Of a stretch of 64,000 nucleotides of DNA, positions 19,096 to 27,885 are shown in pieces. The stretch is taken from NCBI RefSeq assembly GCF_042652085.1, contig NZ_JBHSJF010000002.1, positions 1 through 64,000 of the forward strand, in the 5' to 3' direction. Every line of letters begins with the position of its first letter. Position 1 is the stretch's first letter. The translations under genes were made by a program, and so were the position numbers. The notes below the pieces were generated by a model. The model ran no database searches, had not been told where the DNA came from, and worked only from the letters and a program-made list of their open reading frames with translations. Source of the stretch: Flaviflagellibacter deserti. GTDB taxonomy: Bacteria > Pseudomonadota > Alphaproteobacteria > Rhizobiales > Methylopilaceae.

Positions 19096-19342
19096 CAAAG
19101 CCTCATGAATTGTCGCGTCTTTTCAAGAAACGCCTGCGGACGGCCCGCGGCTGCACCGAACGCTTCCTCACAAAGTAGCGCGCGAGCGGAGATGCGGTGA
19201 TCCCCTGTAACTAGATTCCGTCAGGAGTACAGACGGTCGCGGGCAGAATTATGAACGCCTCCGAGGGTTGTCAATGCGCCCCTTTTCGGAGCAATCTCCG
19301 CCGCCTGCGGCCTAGGAGCCGCCTGACGAGGTATCCGTCTCT

Positions 19343-20248
19343 ATGATGTTTCAGATTTCAGGCCGTTCGGGCCATGCCGCGCGTGCGATGGCGGCAGCCG
19401 GCTTTCTGGCCCTGTGCGCCGCGGTTCCTGCTCTTGCGCAGACCCCCGCGCCTGCTCCCGCGACCCAGACCGCGCCGATCGATCCGAACACGGTTGTCGC
19501 GACCATCGACGGCCAGCCGCTGACCGAGCGCGAAGTGCAGGCCGCGGTCGCCGAGATCGGTCCCTCCCTCGGCGGCGCGCTCGATCCGGAGAAGCGTGAC
19601 CAGATCATCGGCTTCCTGATCGACATCAAGCTCGCCGCCCGCGCGGCCGAGAAAGAGAAGCTGGCGGACACGCCGGAATTCCAGACCGAAATGGCATTTC
19701 TGCGCGACAAGGCGCTGATGCAGGCCTTGCTCGACAAGCGTGGCAAGGACGCCGTGACCGAGCAGACGGTCAAGCAGATCTACGACGACACCGTGAAGGA
19801 CCTGAAGCCCGAGCAGGAGGTCCATGCCCGCCATATCCTGGTCGAGACCGAGGACGAAGCGAAGGCCGTTGAGGAGCGCCTGAAGAAAGGCGAGGACTTC
19901 GCGGTGATCGCCAAGGAAGTCTCGAAGGATCCGGGTTCCGGCGCCCAGGGCGGCGATCTTGGCTTCTTCACCAAGGACCAGATGGTTCCGGAGTTCGCTG
20001 ACCAGGCTTTCAAGCTGGAGCCCGGCAAGATTTCCGATCCGGTGAAGTCCCAGTTCGGCTGGCACGTCATCAAGGTCGAGGAGAAGCGCGAGAAGCCGAT
20101 CCCGACGCTCGACCAGGTTCGCGATCAGATCGAGCAATACGCCAACCGGCGCGCTCAGCAGGAGGCCATCCAGAAGCTCCGCTCGGACGCCAAGATCGAG
20201 CGCAAGGACGCACCGGCGCAACCCGACGCACCCAAGCCCGCGCAGTAA
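19343..20248 (+). CDS. Periplasmic peptidyl-prolyl cis-trans isomerase, parvulin type
   Basis: 301 residues. Residues 1-33 form a signal peptide ending in ALAQ, followed by a Pro/Ala linker, a SurA-N-like helical region (VATIDGQPLTEREV) and one parvulin domain at about 150-245 (VHARHILVETEDEA, GSGAQGGDLGFF, KSQFGWHVIKVE). It should help outer-membrane or secreted proteins fold in the periplasm, which suits its place opposite secA. The C-terminal tail is Lys/Asp/Pro-rich. Adjacent ATGs at 19343 and 19346 are both possible starts. argJ begins 8 bases after its stop. Confidence 0.92.
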   Translation: MMFQISGRSGHAARAMAAAGFLALCAAVPALAQTPAPAPATQTAPIDPNTVVATIDGQPLTEREVQAAVAEIGPSLGGALDPEKRDQIIGFLIDIKLAARAAEKEKLADTPEFQTEMAFLRDKALMQALLDKRGKDAVTEQTVKQIYDDTVKDLKPEQEVHARHILVETEDEAKAVEERLKKGEDFAVIAKEVSKDPGSGAQGGDLGFFTKDQMVPEFADQAFKLEPGKISDPVKSQFGWHVIKVEEKREKPIPTLDQVRDQIEQYANRRAQQEAIQKLRSDAKIERKDAPAQPDAPKPAQ

Positions 20249-20256
20249 TCCCGGCG

Positions 20257-21489
20257 ATGGGGGGCAAGATCTCGCCGCTGGCGCCGGAACGATTTCCGGC
20301 GCTGCCGCCGGTTGCCGGCGTGTCGATCGCGACCGCCGAGGCCGGCATCAAATACAAGAACCGCACTGATGTGCTGCTCATGACGTTCGCGCCCGGCACG
20401 ACCGTCGCGGGCGTCTTCACCACATCGAAATGCCCTTCGGCCGCGGTCGACTGGTGCAGAACAGCTCTACCCTCGGGCAAGGCCCGGGCACTGGTCGTCA
20501 ATTCGGGCAATGCCAACGCCTTCACAGGCAAGAAGGGCCGCGAGGCGACCAAGCTCACTGCGGAGCTCGCGGCCAAGGCCCTTGGTTGCGCGGAGGACGA
20601 GATATTTCTCGCCTCGACTGGCGTAATCGGCGAGCCGCTCGACGCAACCAAATTCGCTGGTGTGATGGACACGCTCGCGGGATCAGGCGTCGTGGATGCC
20701 TGGGAAGCCGCCGGCCGCGCGATCATGACGACCGACACCTTCCCGAAGGGGGCGACCGCCAAGGTTGATCTCGACGGCGTGCAGGTGACGATCTGCGGCA
20801 TCGCCAAAGGCGCGGGCATGATCGCGCCCGACATGGCGACGATGCTGTCCTTCGTCGCGACGGACGCGCCGATTTCCGCGCCAGTGCTTCAGAAGCTCCT
20901 GAGCCGTGGAACGACCACGAGCTTCAACTGCACGACGGTCGATGGCGATACCTCCACTTCGGACACTTTGATGGCATTCGCAACCGGTTCAGCCGGCGGG
21001 CGCCCGATCGAGAGCGACAACGACCCGCGAGTGGCCGTGTTCGCCAAGGCGCTTGATGGCGTCCTCGAGGATCTCGCCCAGCAGGTCGCGAAGGATGGCG
21101 AAGGCGCAACCAAGTTCGTGACCGTCCAGGTCCAGGGTGCGGAAAACGACGCAGCCGCGCGCAAGATCGGGTTGTCGATTGCGAACTCGCCGCTGGTGAA
21201 GACAGCGATTGCGGGCGAGGACGCCAATTGGGGCCGCATCGTCATGGCTGTCGGCAAGGCTGGCGAGGCGGCGGATCGCGACAGGCTGGCGATCTGGTTC
21301 GGCGATATACGCGTTGCCGTCGATGGCGAGCGCGATCCCGGCTACGATGAGGCGATGACCTCCGCCTACATGAAGAACCAGAACATCGATATCCGAGTCG
21401 ATCTCGGGCTGGGCTCTGGCAAGGGCCGCGTCTGGACCTGCGATCTGACTGCCGAATACATCGCCATCAACGCCGATTATCGCTCGTAG
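20257..21489 (+). CDS. argJ: Bifunctional ornithine acetyltransferase / N-acetylglutamate synthase
   Basis: 410 residues. ArgJ recycles the acetyl group of N-acetylornithine to glutamate in arginine synthesis. The self-cleavage site is visible as KGAGMIAPDMATML, with the catalytic Thr near residue 195. Also seen are VNSGNANAFTG, the ASTGVIGEP segment and FNCTTVDGDTSTSD. Whether it is mono- or bifunctional cannot be told from sequence. It is followed by mutT 60 bases on, a common pairing in this group; a hairpin of CCGCGAG and CTCGCGG lies in the gap at 21501-21522. Confidence 0.95.
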   Translation: MGGKISPLAPERFPALPPVAGVSIATAEAGIKYKNRTDVLLMTFAPGTTVAGVFTTSKCPSAAVDWCRTALPSGKARALVVNSGNANAFTGKKGREATKLTAELAAKALGCAEDEIFLASTGVIGEPLDATKFAGVMDTLAGSGVVDAWEAAGRAIMTTDTFPKGATAKVDLDGVQVTICGIAKGAGMIAPDMATMLSFVATDAPISAPVLQKLLSRGTTTSFNCTTVDGDTSTSDTLMAFATGSAGGRPIESDNDPRVAVFAKALDGVLEDLAQQVAKDGEGATKFVTVQVQGAENDAAARKIGLSIANSPLVKTAIAGEDANWGRIVMAVGKAGEAADRDRLAIWFGDIRVAVDGERDPGYDEAMTSAYMKNQNIDIRVDLGLGSGKGRVWTCDLTAEYIAINADYRS

Positions 21490-21549
21490 AATTTGCGCGT
21501 CCGCGAGTCTCGTATCTCGCGGGCGGCTCGTTAACGAATTGAGCCCATC

Positions 21550-21969
21550 ATGACCGCAGCAACGGTATCAACCCGGCTTGTCCTGGTCGCGGCCTGCGCG
21601 CTCGTCGACCTCGACGGCAGGATTCTCCTGGCCCAGCGTCCCGAGGGCAAGCCGATGGCCGGTCTTTGGGAGTTTCCCGGAGGCAAGGTCGAAGCCGGCG
21701 AGACGCCGGAAACGACATTGATCCGGGAGCTCGCGGAAGAACTGGGAATAGTGGTCAAGGAAGACTGCCTGGCGCCGCTGACATTCGCCAGCCACGCCTA
21801 TGAGAACTTCCACCTCCTGATGCCGCTCTACATCTGCCGGCGTTGGGAAGGCATGGTGCAGCCGCTGGAAAGCCAGAAGCTCACCTGGACGGAACCGAAG
21901 AAGTTGAGAAGCTTCCCGATGCCGCCCGCGGACGAACCACTGATCCCGGCTCTGATCGATCTTCTGTGA
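21550..21969 (+). CDS. mutT: 8-oxo-dGTP diphosphatase (MutT, Nudix)
   Basis: 139 residues. The Nudix box is complete at about residues 44-66: GGKVEAGE, then RELAEELGI, with all catalytic Glu residues. The opening VAACALVDLDGRILLAQRPEGK is typical of MutT, which removes oxidised dGTP from the nucleotide pool. It follows argJ closely and ends 19 bases before the Flp pilin gene. Confidence 0.92.
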   Translation: MTAATVSTRLVLVAACALVDLDGRILLAQRPEGKPMAGLWEFPGGKVEAGETPETTLIRELAEELGIVVKEDCLAPLTFASHAYENFHLLMPLYICRRWEGMVQPLESQKLTWTEPKKLRSFPMPPADEPLIPALIDLL

Positions 21970-21988
21970 ACGGTTCGAGTGGGGCGGA

Positions 21989-22174
21989 ATGGTACATCAG
22001 TTCGGAAACCTCGTTCGCAGCTTCGGCCGTGACGAAAGTGGCGCGACCGCAATCGAGTATTCCCTGATCGCCGTCATTGTCTCGGTCGGGATCGTGGCTT
22101 CGCTTCCAGGGCTCCGGGACAGTATCGACGGACTCTTCCAGCAGGTACTGGCGGCTGTCCAGAACCCGGGCTAG
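21989..22174 (+). CDS. Flp/Fap-type IVb pilin, orphan
   Basis: 61 residues. A short basic leader ends at Gly 18, followed by ATAIEYSLIAVIVSVG, in which Glu 23 is the +5 Glu of mature type IVb pilins and Tyr 24 follows it. This is the classical Flp prepilin cleavage and assembly signature. Flp pilins form the Tad adhesive pilus, but no cpa/tad assembly genes are in the window, so those would have to be elsewhere. The TAG stop shares CTAG with the convergent methyltransferase gene. Confidence 0.88.
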   Translation: MVHQFGNLVRSFGRDESGATAIEYSLIAVIVSVGIVASLPGLRDSIDGLFQQVLAAVQNPG

Positions 22175-23046
22175 CTGGGCTTCACGCCACTCGGGATCTC
22201 GACCGTCCCCAAGGCGTCGGCCAGTCGGTGACGGGCGGAGCCGGGCCGAAGCGGCTTTTGCTGGCTCTCATGCGGCACCCAGCCCGACATCCAGACGATC
22301 TCGACTGTCACGCGCAGGCGTCCGTCCGGGTCGGAGAACCTTTCCTGATAGATTTCCGCCAGCCGGGCCAGGGTTTCGCGGCGCAGGGGCGTCTTGCTGC
22401 GGGCGAGGAGCGGGTTGGTCGCTCCGAGCGCCCTGAGATCACGGAAGAGGCCGAAGATGTCGCCATACCGAACCGTGATCTTTTCCGAATCGACGACCGG
22501 CAACGCAAAACCCGCGCGCTGAAGCAGCGAGCCGAGATCGCGCACGCCGGCGAACGGGATGACGCGCGGGCTCACTCCTCCCGCAGTGTCGGCTTCGGCT
22601 TCCGAAAACGCTTCACGGAGCTCGATGAGCGTGTCGCCGCCGGGAACGGCGGCCGTGAACAGGCCGTCCGGTTTCAGTGCCCGGCGAATCTGCAGGAGAA
22701 GGCCGGGCAGGTCCTCCACCCAGTGCAAGGCGAGCGCCGATGCAACGAGGTCGAGCGAGCCTTCGGCGAAAGGCAGCACATAGTCGCGATTCAGAAGATC
22801 CCTATCGGCGCGACGGATATTGTTGACCCTCGGCAAGGCCGACAGCGGTCCGGACAGGCCGGGCTCCGGCGTGCCCAGATCGAGCGCGTTGTCGAAGTCC
22901 CGGAGGACGCCTGCGAGTCGCTCCGCCATCTCCTCCGACACGCGCGGAAGAAGAACATCGTCCGACTGCCCGTCGAGGCGTGCTCGGTTCTGGCGGGCGC
23001 GGATGAGGTCGTAGTCGAAGAGTTCTGGGGCGGACATGGCGGTCAT
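22171..23046 (-). CDS. SAM-dependent methyltransferase, BioC/NDUFAF5-like
   Basis: About 291 residues from the ATG at 23046; an ATG at 23037 is equally possible. The first residues after the start (APELFDYDLIRARQNRA) and the ALDLGTPEPGL segment, ASALALHWVEDLPG and a LKPDGLFTAAVPGGDTL segment mark a class I methyltransferase of the type seen beside comF and grxC in Rhizobiales. It resembles BioC and the mitochondrial assembly factor NDUFAF5. The usual motif I glycines are partly replaced by a Thr-Pro-Glu-Pro stretch. Substrate unknown. Divergent from comF with a 66-base gap. Confidence 0.82.
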   Translation of the reverse strand: MTAMSAPELFDYDLIRARQNRARLDGQSDDVLLPRVSEEMAERLAGVLRDFDNALDLGTPEPGLSGPLSALPRVNNIRRADRDLLNRDYVLPFAEGSLDLVASALALHWVEDLPGLLLQIRRALKPDGLFTAAVPGGDTLIELREAFSEAEADTAGGVSPRVIPFAGVRDLGSLLQRAGFALPVVDSEKITVRYGDIFGLFRDLRALGATNPLLARSKTPLRRETLARLAEIYQERFSDPDGRLRVTVEIVWMSGWVPHESQQKPLRPGSARHRLADALGTVEIPSGVKPS

Positions 23047-23112
23047 ATGGAGGTGCCGGAGACGCCGGTCAAACCTTCCATCCAGCAAAGGTTCCGCTAA
23101 GCTTCCTGAAAG

Positions 23113-23892
23113 ATGGATAGTGAGACAGGCATAGCGCACTCAATCGGCGCCAGCGCGCATCGGATCGCCCGGCTGTTGGGGCGGGCGATGCTCGATTTCG
23201 CTATGCCGCCGCTTTGCCTTGCCTGTTCGAAGCCCGTTGGCTCGCCTGGCTCGCTCTGCGTTCAATGCTGGCAGGGCCTCGATTTCATCTCGCCGCCCTA
23301 TTGCCAGCGGCTCGGTACGCCGTTCGAAGCCGATCTCGGAGAGGGGCTGATCTCGCTGAAGGCGATTGCCGAACCGCCCGTCTTCGGCAGGGCGCGGGCC
23401 GTCGCCCGATTCGACGGAACGGCGCGGGAACTGGTCCATCGGCTGAAATACTCCGATCGTCTTGATCTCGCCGGAGCAATGGGGAGCTGGATGGTGCGCG
23501 CCGGTGCCGAAGTCCTGATCGAAGGCAGCGTGCTGGTGCCGATCCCACTTTACAGGACACGCCTCTGGCGGCGGCGATTCAACCAGTCCGGAGAACTCGC
23601 CAAGGTGATTGGCAGAGCGAAGGTGCTCGAAGTCGATCATCAGGCGTTGCGCAAGGTGAAGGCGACACCGAGCCAGACCGGCCTGAACGCCCGGCAGCGC
23701 AAGGAGAACCTCGCAGGAGCCTTCAAGGTCAGGGATGAGGCGCAGGGACGGATTGCCGGACGGCGCGTGGTTCTGGTCGACGATGTAATGACGACAGGCG
23801 CCACACTCAATGCGGCGGCCCGGGTGCTTCTCCGCGCAGGCGCTTCGGAGGTGGATGCAATGGTGTTTGCCCTTGTGGCGGAGCGGGTCTAA
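23113..23892 (+). CDS. ComF family phosphoribosyltransferase-like protein
   Basis: 259 residues. An N-terminal zinc-finger-like Cys set (CLACSKP, then CVQCW) precedes a type I phosphoribosyltransferase fold with FDGTARELVHRLKY and the PRPP-binding loop VVLVDDVMTTGAT at about 217-229. ComF proteins are linked to DNA uptake in some naturally competent bacteria, but in alphaproteobacteria the role is unproven. The glutaredoxin gene follows 44 bases later; comF-grxC-nitrilase-DUF1178 looks like one operon. Confidence 0.9.
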   Translation: MDSETGIAHSIGASAHRIARLLGRAMLDFAMPPLCLACSKPVGSPGSLCVQCWQGLDFISPPYCQRLGTPFEADLGEGLISLKAIAEPPVFGRARAVARFDGTARELVHRLKYSDRLDLAGAMGSWMVRAGAEVLIEGSVLVPIPLYRTRLWRRRFNQSGELAKVIGRAKVLEVDHQALRKVKATPSQTGLNARQRKENLAGAFKVRDEAQGRIAGRRVVLVDDVMTTGATLNAAARVLLRAGASEVDAMVFALVAERV

Positions 23893-23936
23893 GCCTCCTA
23901 TATCTCCGGGAGATTTGAGTTTCCCGTGAGCGACGA

Positions 23937-24194
23937 ATGGCGAACGTTACAATCTACACAAAGCCGTGGTGCCCTTATTGCGATGCCGCGCGCGAGCTTC
24001 TGACCGGCAAGGGAATCGACTTCACCGAGATCGATATTTCGGGCAAGGCTGAAATTCGCGCCGAGATGATCCAGCGCGCGAATGGCCGGACCACGGTGCC
24101 GCAGGTTTTTGTCGGTGATCGCCACCTTGGCGGCTGCGATGACATTTATGCGCTTGATTCAGTGGGTAAGCTCGATCCGGTCCTGGCAGGATAA
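23937..24194 (+). CDS. grxC: Glutaredoxin 3
   Basis: 85 residues, the usual size. The dithiol active site CPYC is at residues 12-15 and the glutathione-binding TTVPQVFVG and GGCDD segments follow. It reduces protein disulfides and glutathione mixed disulfides in the cytoplasm. It lies between comF and a nitrilase-family gene, the common Rhizobiales arrangement. Confidence 0.95.
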   Translation: MANVTIYTKPWCPYCDAARELLTGKGIDFTEIDISGKAEIRAEMIQRANGRTTVPQVFVGDRHLGGCDDIYALDSVGKLDPVLAG

Positions 24195-24203
24195 GATACG
24201 GAA

Positions 24204-25073
24204 ATGACAGCGGAGACAGAGTTCACGGTCGGCCTGGTCCAGATGCGGACCGGGCAGAGCGTCGCCGCTAATATAGAGGCGGCGAGCGAACTGATCCGCG
24301 AGGCCGCGAAGGCTGGCGCGGACTATGTTCAGACGCCGGAGATGACGGCGCTTATGGTGCGTGACCGCGAACGGCTGATGGCGACGATCACTGACGAGGA
24401 GCATGATCAGGCGCTGAAGGCATTCCGCGATCTGGGCAAGGAACTTGGTATTTTCCTGCATATCGGCTCAATGGCGATCCGGATTCCGGGCCATCAGCGA
24501 GTGGCGAACCGCGGGTTTCTCATCTCCCCGGACGGCGAGATTCGGGGCCGCTACGACAAGATCCATATGTTCGACGTCGATCTCGCCAAGGGTGAGAGCT
24601 GGCGGGAATCGCAGACTTACCAGCCCGGCGAAATCGCTGTCGCCGCTGATCTGCCCTGGGGTCGGATTGGGCTAGCCATTTGTTATGACTTGCGTTTTTC
24701 GGCCCTGTTCCGCGCTCTCGCCGAGGCTGGAGCGGACTTCCTGACGGTGCCGGCGGCATTTACCCAGCAGACGGGCGAAGCGCACTGGCATGCGCTCCTG
24801 CGTGCCCGGGCAATCGAGACGGGGAGCTTCGTGTTCGCGGCCGCTCAGGGGGGAACCCATGAGGACGGGCGCGAGACCTACGGGCATAGCCTCGTGGTCG
24901 ATCCATGGGGGCGAATCCTCGCCGAGGGCGGTACGGAGCCGGGCGTTATCGTGGCCAAAATTGACACGAAACTCGTCGCAAAAGCGCGTTCGGCAATCCC
25001 CGTGCTTCAGAATGGGCGGCGGTTTTCCGTTTCCTCTCCGGAGGTTACGCCACTCCGCGAGGTCTCGGCGTGA
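24204..25073 (+). CDS. Carbon-nitrogen hydrolase (nitrilase superfamily, Nit1/Nit2-like)
   Basis: 289 residues. The Glu-Lys-Cys catalytic triad is visible: Glu 46 (QTPEMTAL), Lys 119 (RYDKIHMFD) and Cys 160 (AICYDLRF). The sequence is close to Nit1/Nit2 amidases; Nit1 homologues hydrolyse deaminated glutathione and Nit2 homologues omega-amides. Position directly after a glutaredoxin gene fits a glutathione-repair role, which is inference. Its stop overlaps the DUF1178 start (GTGA). Confidence 0.9.
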   Translation: MTAETEFTVGLVQMRTGQSVAANIEAASELIREAAKAGADYVQTPEMTALMVRDRERLMATITDEEHDQALKAFRDLGKELGIFLHIGSMAIRIPGHQRVANRGFLISPDGEIRGRYDKIHMFDVDLAKGESWRESQTYQPGEIAVAADLPWGRIGLAICYDLRFSALFRALAEAGADFLTVPAAFTQQTGEAHWHALLRARAIETGSFVFAAAQGGTHEDGRETYGHSLVVDPWGRILAEGGTEPGVIVAKIDTKLVAKARSAIPVLQNGRRFSVSSPEVTPLREVSA

Positions 25074-25540
25074 TCCGATATACGCTCCAGTGCGAACGCT
25101 CGCACGGTTTCGACGGCTGGTTCCGCTCGTCCGGAGACTTCGATCTGCAGGCCGAGGCAGGACTGTTGTCGTGCCCGCTTTGTGGGTCCGTCGCGATCGA
25201 GAAGGGGCTGATGGCGCCCGCCGTTCGGACTGCCGAGAAGGTCGCTGAATCGACACCGGTCACCGCGGAGCGCGCGGAATTGCCGAACAGCGGCGACGTT
25301 GCCCTGCTCGGTGACAAGGAGCAGCGGCTCCGCGCGATGATCCGAGCGCTGCGCGACGAGGTGACGAAGAACGCCGAGAATGTCGGCCCGCGCTTCGCCG
25401 AGGTCGCCCGCCGGATGCACGAGGGCGAGATCGAGAAGGGCTCGGTTTACGGCAAGGCCTCTCCGGAGGAGATCAAGTCTCTGGCCGAGGACGGTATCGA
25501 TTTTCATCCGTTGCCGGTGCTTCCCGACGAGGGGAACTAG
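25070..25540 (+). CDS. DUF1178 family protein
   Basis: 156 residues from a GTG start overlapping the nitrilase stop. The N-terminal region (IRYTLQCERSHGFDGWF, then LLSCPLCGS) has Cys residues suited to binding zinc, and the C-terminal half is helical with EIEKGSVYGKAS. DUF1178 is an uncharacterised proteobacterial family, usually downstream of the nitrilase gene as here. Confidence 0.88.
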   Translation: MIRYTLQCERSHGFDGWFRSSGDFDLQAEAGLLSCPLCGSVAIEKGLMAPAVRTAEKVAESTPVTAERAELPNSGDVALLGDKEQRLRAMIRALRDEVTKNAENVGPRFAEVARRMHEGEIEKGSVYGKASPEEIKSLAEDGIDFHPLPVLPDEGN

Positions 25541-25583
25541 TTCTCCTCTCCGCAAAGCGGAGCCGGCGCGACCTTTGATAGTC

Positions 25584-25656
25584 GTCATCCTCCGGCCTGA
25601 CCGGAGGATCCATACCGCAGTGTCTGATGGGTCCTCCGGTCAAGCCGGAGGATGAC
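25584..25656. repeat. Palindromic intergenic repeat, family 1 copy 1
   Basis: The ends form a perfect 13-base inverted repeat (GTCATCCTCCGGC at 25584-25596 and its complement at 25644-25656). Each half also contains a small dyad of the CCTCCGG/CCGGAGG type. A diverged copy with the same design is at 38125-38198. It lies between the DUF1178 gene and ubiG and may serve as a terminator or as a REP-like element. Confidence 0.8.
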
Positions 25657-25673
25657 GGAGGGCGTGGCCTTTT

Positions 25674-25732
25674 CCCTCACCCGCTCGAAGCCTCCTGGCT
25701 TCGAGTCGTCCTCTCCCGTGAACGGGAGAGGG
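25674..25732. repeat. Palindromic intergenic repeat, family 2 copy A
   Basis: Begins CCCTCAC, contains a hairpin of CTCGAAGCC and GGCTTCGAG, and ends with a hairpin of CTCTCCCGT and ACGGGAGAG. The same plan recurs at 37627-37685 and 57494-57548 with different stem bases that still pair, so the structure rather than the sequence is kept. Confidence 0.8.
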
Positions 25733-25738
25733 GGCACG

Positions 25739-26479
25739 TCACTTCACAGCCGTCAGCCAGTAATTGACGTCGGTGTCCGGGCCGAGACGCCATTCGCCGC
25801 GCAGAGGATCGTAGATCATCCCCGAGACATCGCTGACATTGAGCCCGGCCGAGCGGACGAAGCGGCGGAGTTCGCCGGGCGTCACGAATTTCTGCCAGTC
25901 ATGGGTCTTCGGCGGCACCCAGCGCAGAATGTATTCCGCGCCGACGATCGCGAGCGCGTAGCTTTTCAGCGTCCGATTCAGCGTCGAGAACAGGACGAGG
26001 CCGCCCGGCTTGGCCAGCGCCGATAATGTGCGGACGAAGCCCGCCGGGTCGGCGACGTGCTCGATGACCTCGGAAGCGATGACGACGTCGAACGTTTCAT
26101 CGGCGGCAAGCACCTTCTCGGCGGTCGTCGGGCGGTAGTCGATCTTGAGCCCGCTCTCCTTGGCATGGGTCCTCGCGATCTCGATGCTTTCCTCGGCCGG
26201 CTCGATGCCAGTGACCTTGGCGCCGAGGCGGGTGAGGGGCTCGGACAGAATGCCGCCGCCGCAGCCGACATCGAGGATTCTGAGGCCCTTCAGGCTGCGG
26301 ATATTTTTCGGGTCGCGGCCGAAATGCTCGCAGAGGCGGTCGCGGACATAGGTCAAGCGAGCGGGATTCAGCCTGTGCAGAGGGGCATACGGTCCGCGCG
26401 GATTCCACCATTCCTCGGCGGTGGCGGCGAAGCGCGCCACTTCCTCGCTGTCCACCGACCCTACGGTTCCGCTATTCAT
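25739..26479 (-). CDS. ubiG: Ubiquinone biosynthesis O-methyltransferase
   Basis: 246 residues from the ATG at 26479; an ATG at 26497 would add six. UbiG carries out the two O-methylations in ubiquinone synthesis. Seen here: EVARFAATAEEWWNPRGPYAPLHRLNP, which is highly typical of UbiG, SAM motif I as ILDVGCGGGILSEPL, and the late motif RWVPPKTHDWQKFVTPGEL. It is divergent from lysC, the standard order in Rhizobiales. Confidence 0.95.
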   Translation of the reverse strand: MNSGTVGSVDSEEVARFAATAEEWWNPRGPYAPLHRLNPARLTYVRDRLCEHFGRDPKNIRSLKGLRILDVGCGGGILSEPLTRLGAKVTGIEPAEESIEIARTHAKESGLKIDYRPTTAEKVLAADETFDVVIASEVIEHVADPAGFVRTLSALAKPGGLVLFSTLNRTLKSYALAIVGAEYILRWVPPKTHDWQKFVTPGELRRFVRSAGLNVSDVSGMIYDPLRGEWRLGPDTDVNYWLTAVK

Positions 26480-26595
26480 CTCGCCGTCACATCCCATGCG
26501 CGGGGAATTGCCCTCGCTCTGCCCGGCATGTATACGCGCGTTTTCCAGAGCGGGGCCAGCGGCGCCGCATCCATCCGAACCCTTGCCGGACCCCG

Positions 26596-27846
26596 ATGGC
26601 CCGCATCGTCATGAAGTTCGGCGGCACATCTGTCGCCAATATCGAGCGCATCCAGAACGTTGCGCGCCATGTGAAGCGTGAGGTCGACGCGGGCCATGAG
26701 GTCGCCGTCGTCGTCTCCGCGATGTCGGGCGTGACCAACCAGCTCGTCGCCTGGTGCCGGGAAGCGATGCCAAGCTACGACCATCGCGAATACGACGCGG
26801 TCGTGGCTTCGGGCGAGCAGGTCACCTCGGGTCTCCTCGCCATTGCGCTCCACAATCTCGGTATCGATGCCCGCTCCTATCAGGGCTGGCAGATCGCGTT
26901 GAAAACCGATTCGACGCACGGCTCGGCGCGCATCGCCGAGGTCGAGGGCGAGCAAATCGTCGCCGGCATGAAAAAGGGCCAAGTTGCTGTCATCGCCGGC
27001 TTCCAGGGCGTTTCGCCGGACGGCCGTATCTCGACGCTCGGCCGTGGCGGCTCGGACACCAGCGCTGTCGCGGTGGCGGCCGGCGTCCACGCGGATCGCT
27101 GCGACATCTATACCGATGTGGACGGCGTCTACACGACCGATCCGCGCATCGTGCCCAAAGCCAGGCGCCTCGACCGCGTGGCGTTCGAGGAGATGCTCGA
27201 GATGGCGTCACTCGGCGCCAAAGTCCTTCAGGTGCGCTCGGTCGAGCTCGCCATGGTTCATAATGTCCGGGTGTTCGTGCGTTCGTCCTTCGACGCGCCC
27301 GACGCACCCCAGGTCGGCGTCGGCAATCTTCCGCCAGGCACCCTTATTTGCGACGAGGACGAGATCGTGGAACAGCAGGTCGTCACCGGCATCGCCTATT
27401 CGAAGGATGAGGCGCAGGTCACCCTGCGCGGGGTGCAGGACAAGCCGGGCGTCGCCGCCAGCCTGTTTGGCCCGCTCGCTGAGGCCAACATCAACGTCGA
27501 CATGATCGTCCAGAACATCTCCGACGATGGCACGACGGACCTGACCTTTACGGTGCCGGTCGCCGATTACGATCACGCGATGGCCCTCCTGAAGTCTCTC
27601 GAGAAGAAGATCGGCTACACCAAGCTCGACGGCGCCAAGGACGTGGTGAAGGTGTCGGTCGTCGGCATCGGCATGCGCAGCCATGCGGGCGTCGCGGCCA
27701 AGGCGTTTGCGGCTCTCGCCGAGCGCGGCATCAACATCCGCCTGATCGCGACGTCGGAGATCAAGATCTCCGTTCTGATAGACGACGCCTATACCGAGCT
27801 TGCCGTCCGGACTCTCCATTCAGTATACGGCTTGGATCAGGTCTGA
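26596..27846 (+). CDS. lysC: Aspartate kinase
   Basis: 416 residues. The catalytic domain opens with VMKFGGTSVANIERI and contains ASGEQVTSGLL and GRGGSDTSAVA; two C-terminal ACT domains (about 265-410) follow, the place of feedback control by lysine and/or threonine. Single-function class II-like length, without a fused homoserine dehydrogenase. It makes aspartyl phosphate for lysine, methionine, threonine and diaminopimelate. ptsP starts 39 bases after its stop. Confidence 0.96.
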   Translation: MARIVMKFGGTSVANIERIQNVARHVKREVDAGHEVAVVVSAMSGVTNQLVAWCREAMPSYDHREYDAVVASGEQVTSGLLAIALHNLGIDARSYQGWQIALKTDSTHGSARIAEVEGEQIVAGMKKGQVAVIAGFQGVSPDGRISTLGRGGSDTSAVAVAAGVHADRCDIYTDVDGVYTTDPRIVPKARRLDRVAFEEMLEMASLGAKVLQVRSVELAMVHNVRVFVRSSFDAPDAPQVGVGNLPPGTLICDEDEIVEQQVVTGIAYSKDEAQVTLRGVQDKPGVAASLFGPLAEANINVDMIVQNISDDGTTDLTFTVPVADYDHAMALLKSLEKKIGYTKLDGAKDVVKVSVVGIGMRSHAGVAAKAFAALAERGINIRLIATSEIKISVLIDDAYTELAVRTLHSVYGLDQV

Positions 27847-27885
27847 CGGCTGGCGGAACGCGGCAGGAAACCCCATTCTCCCGCC

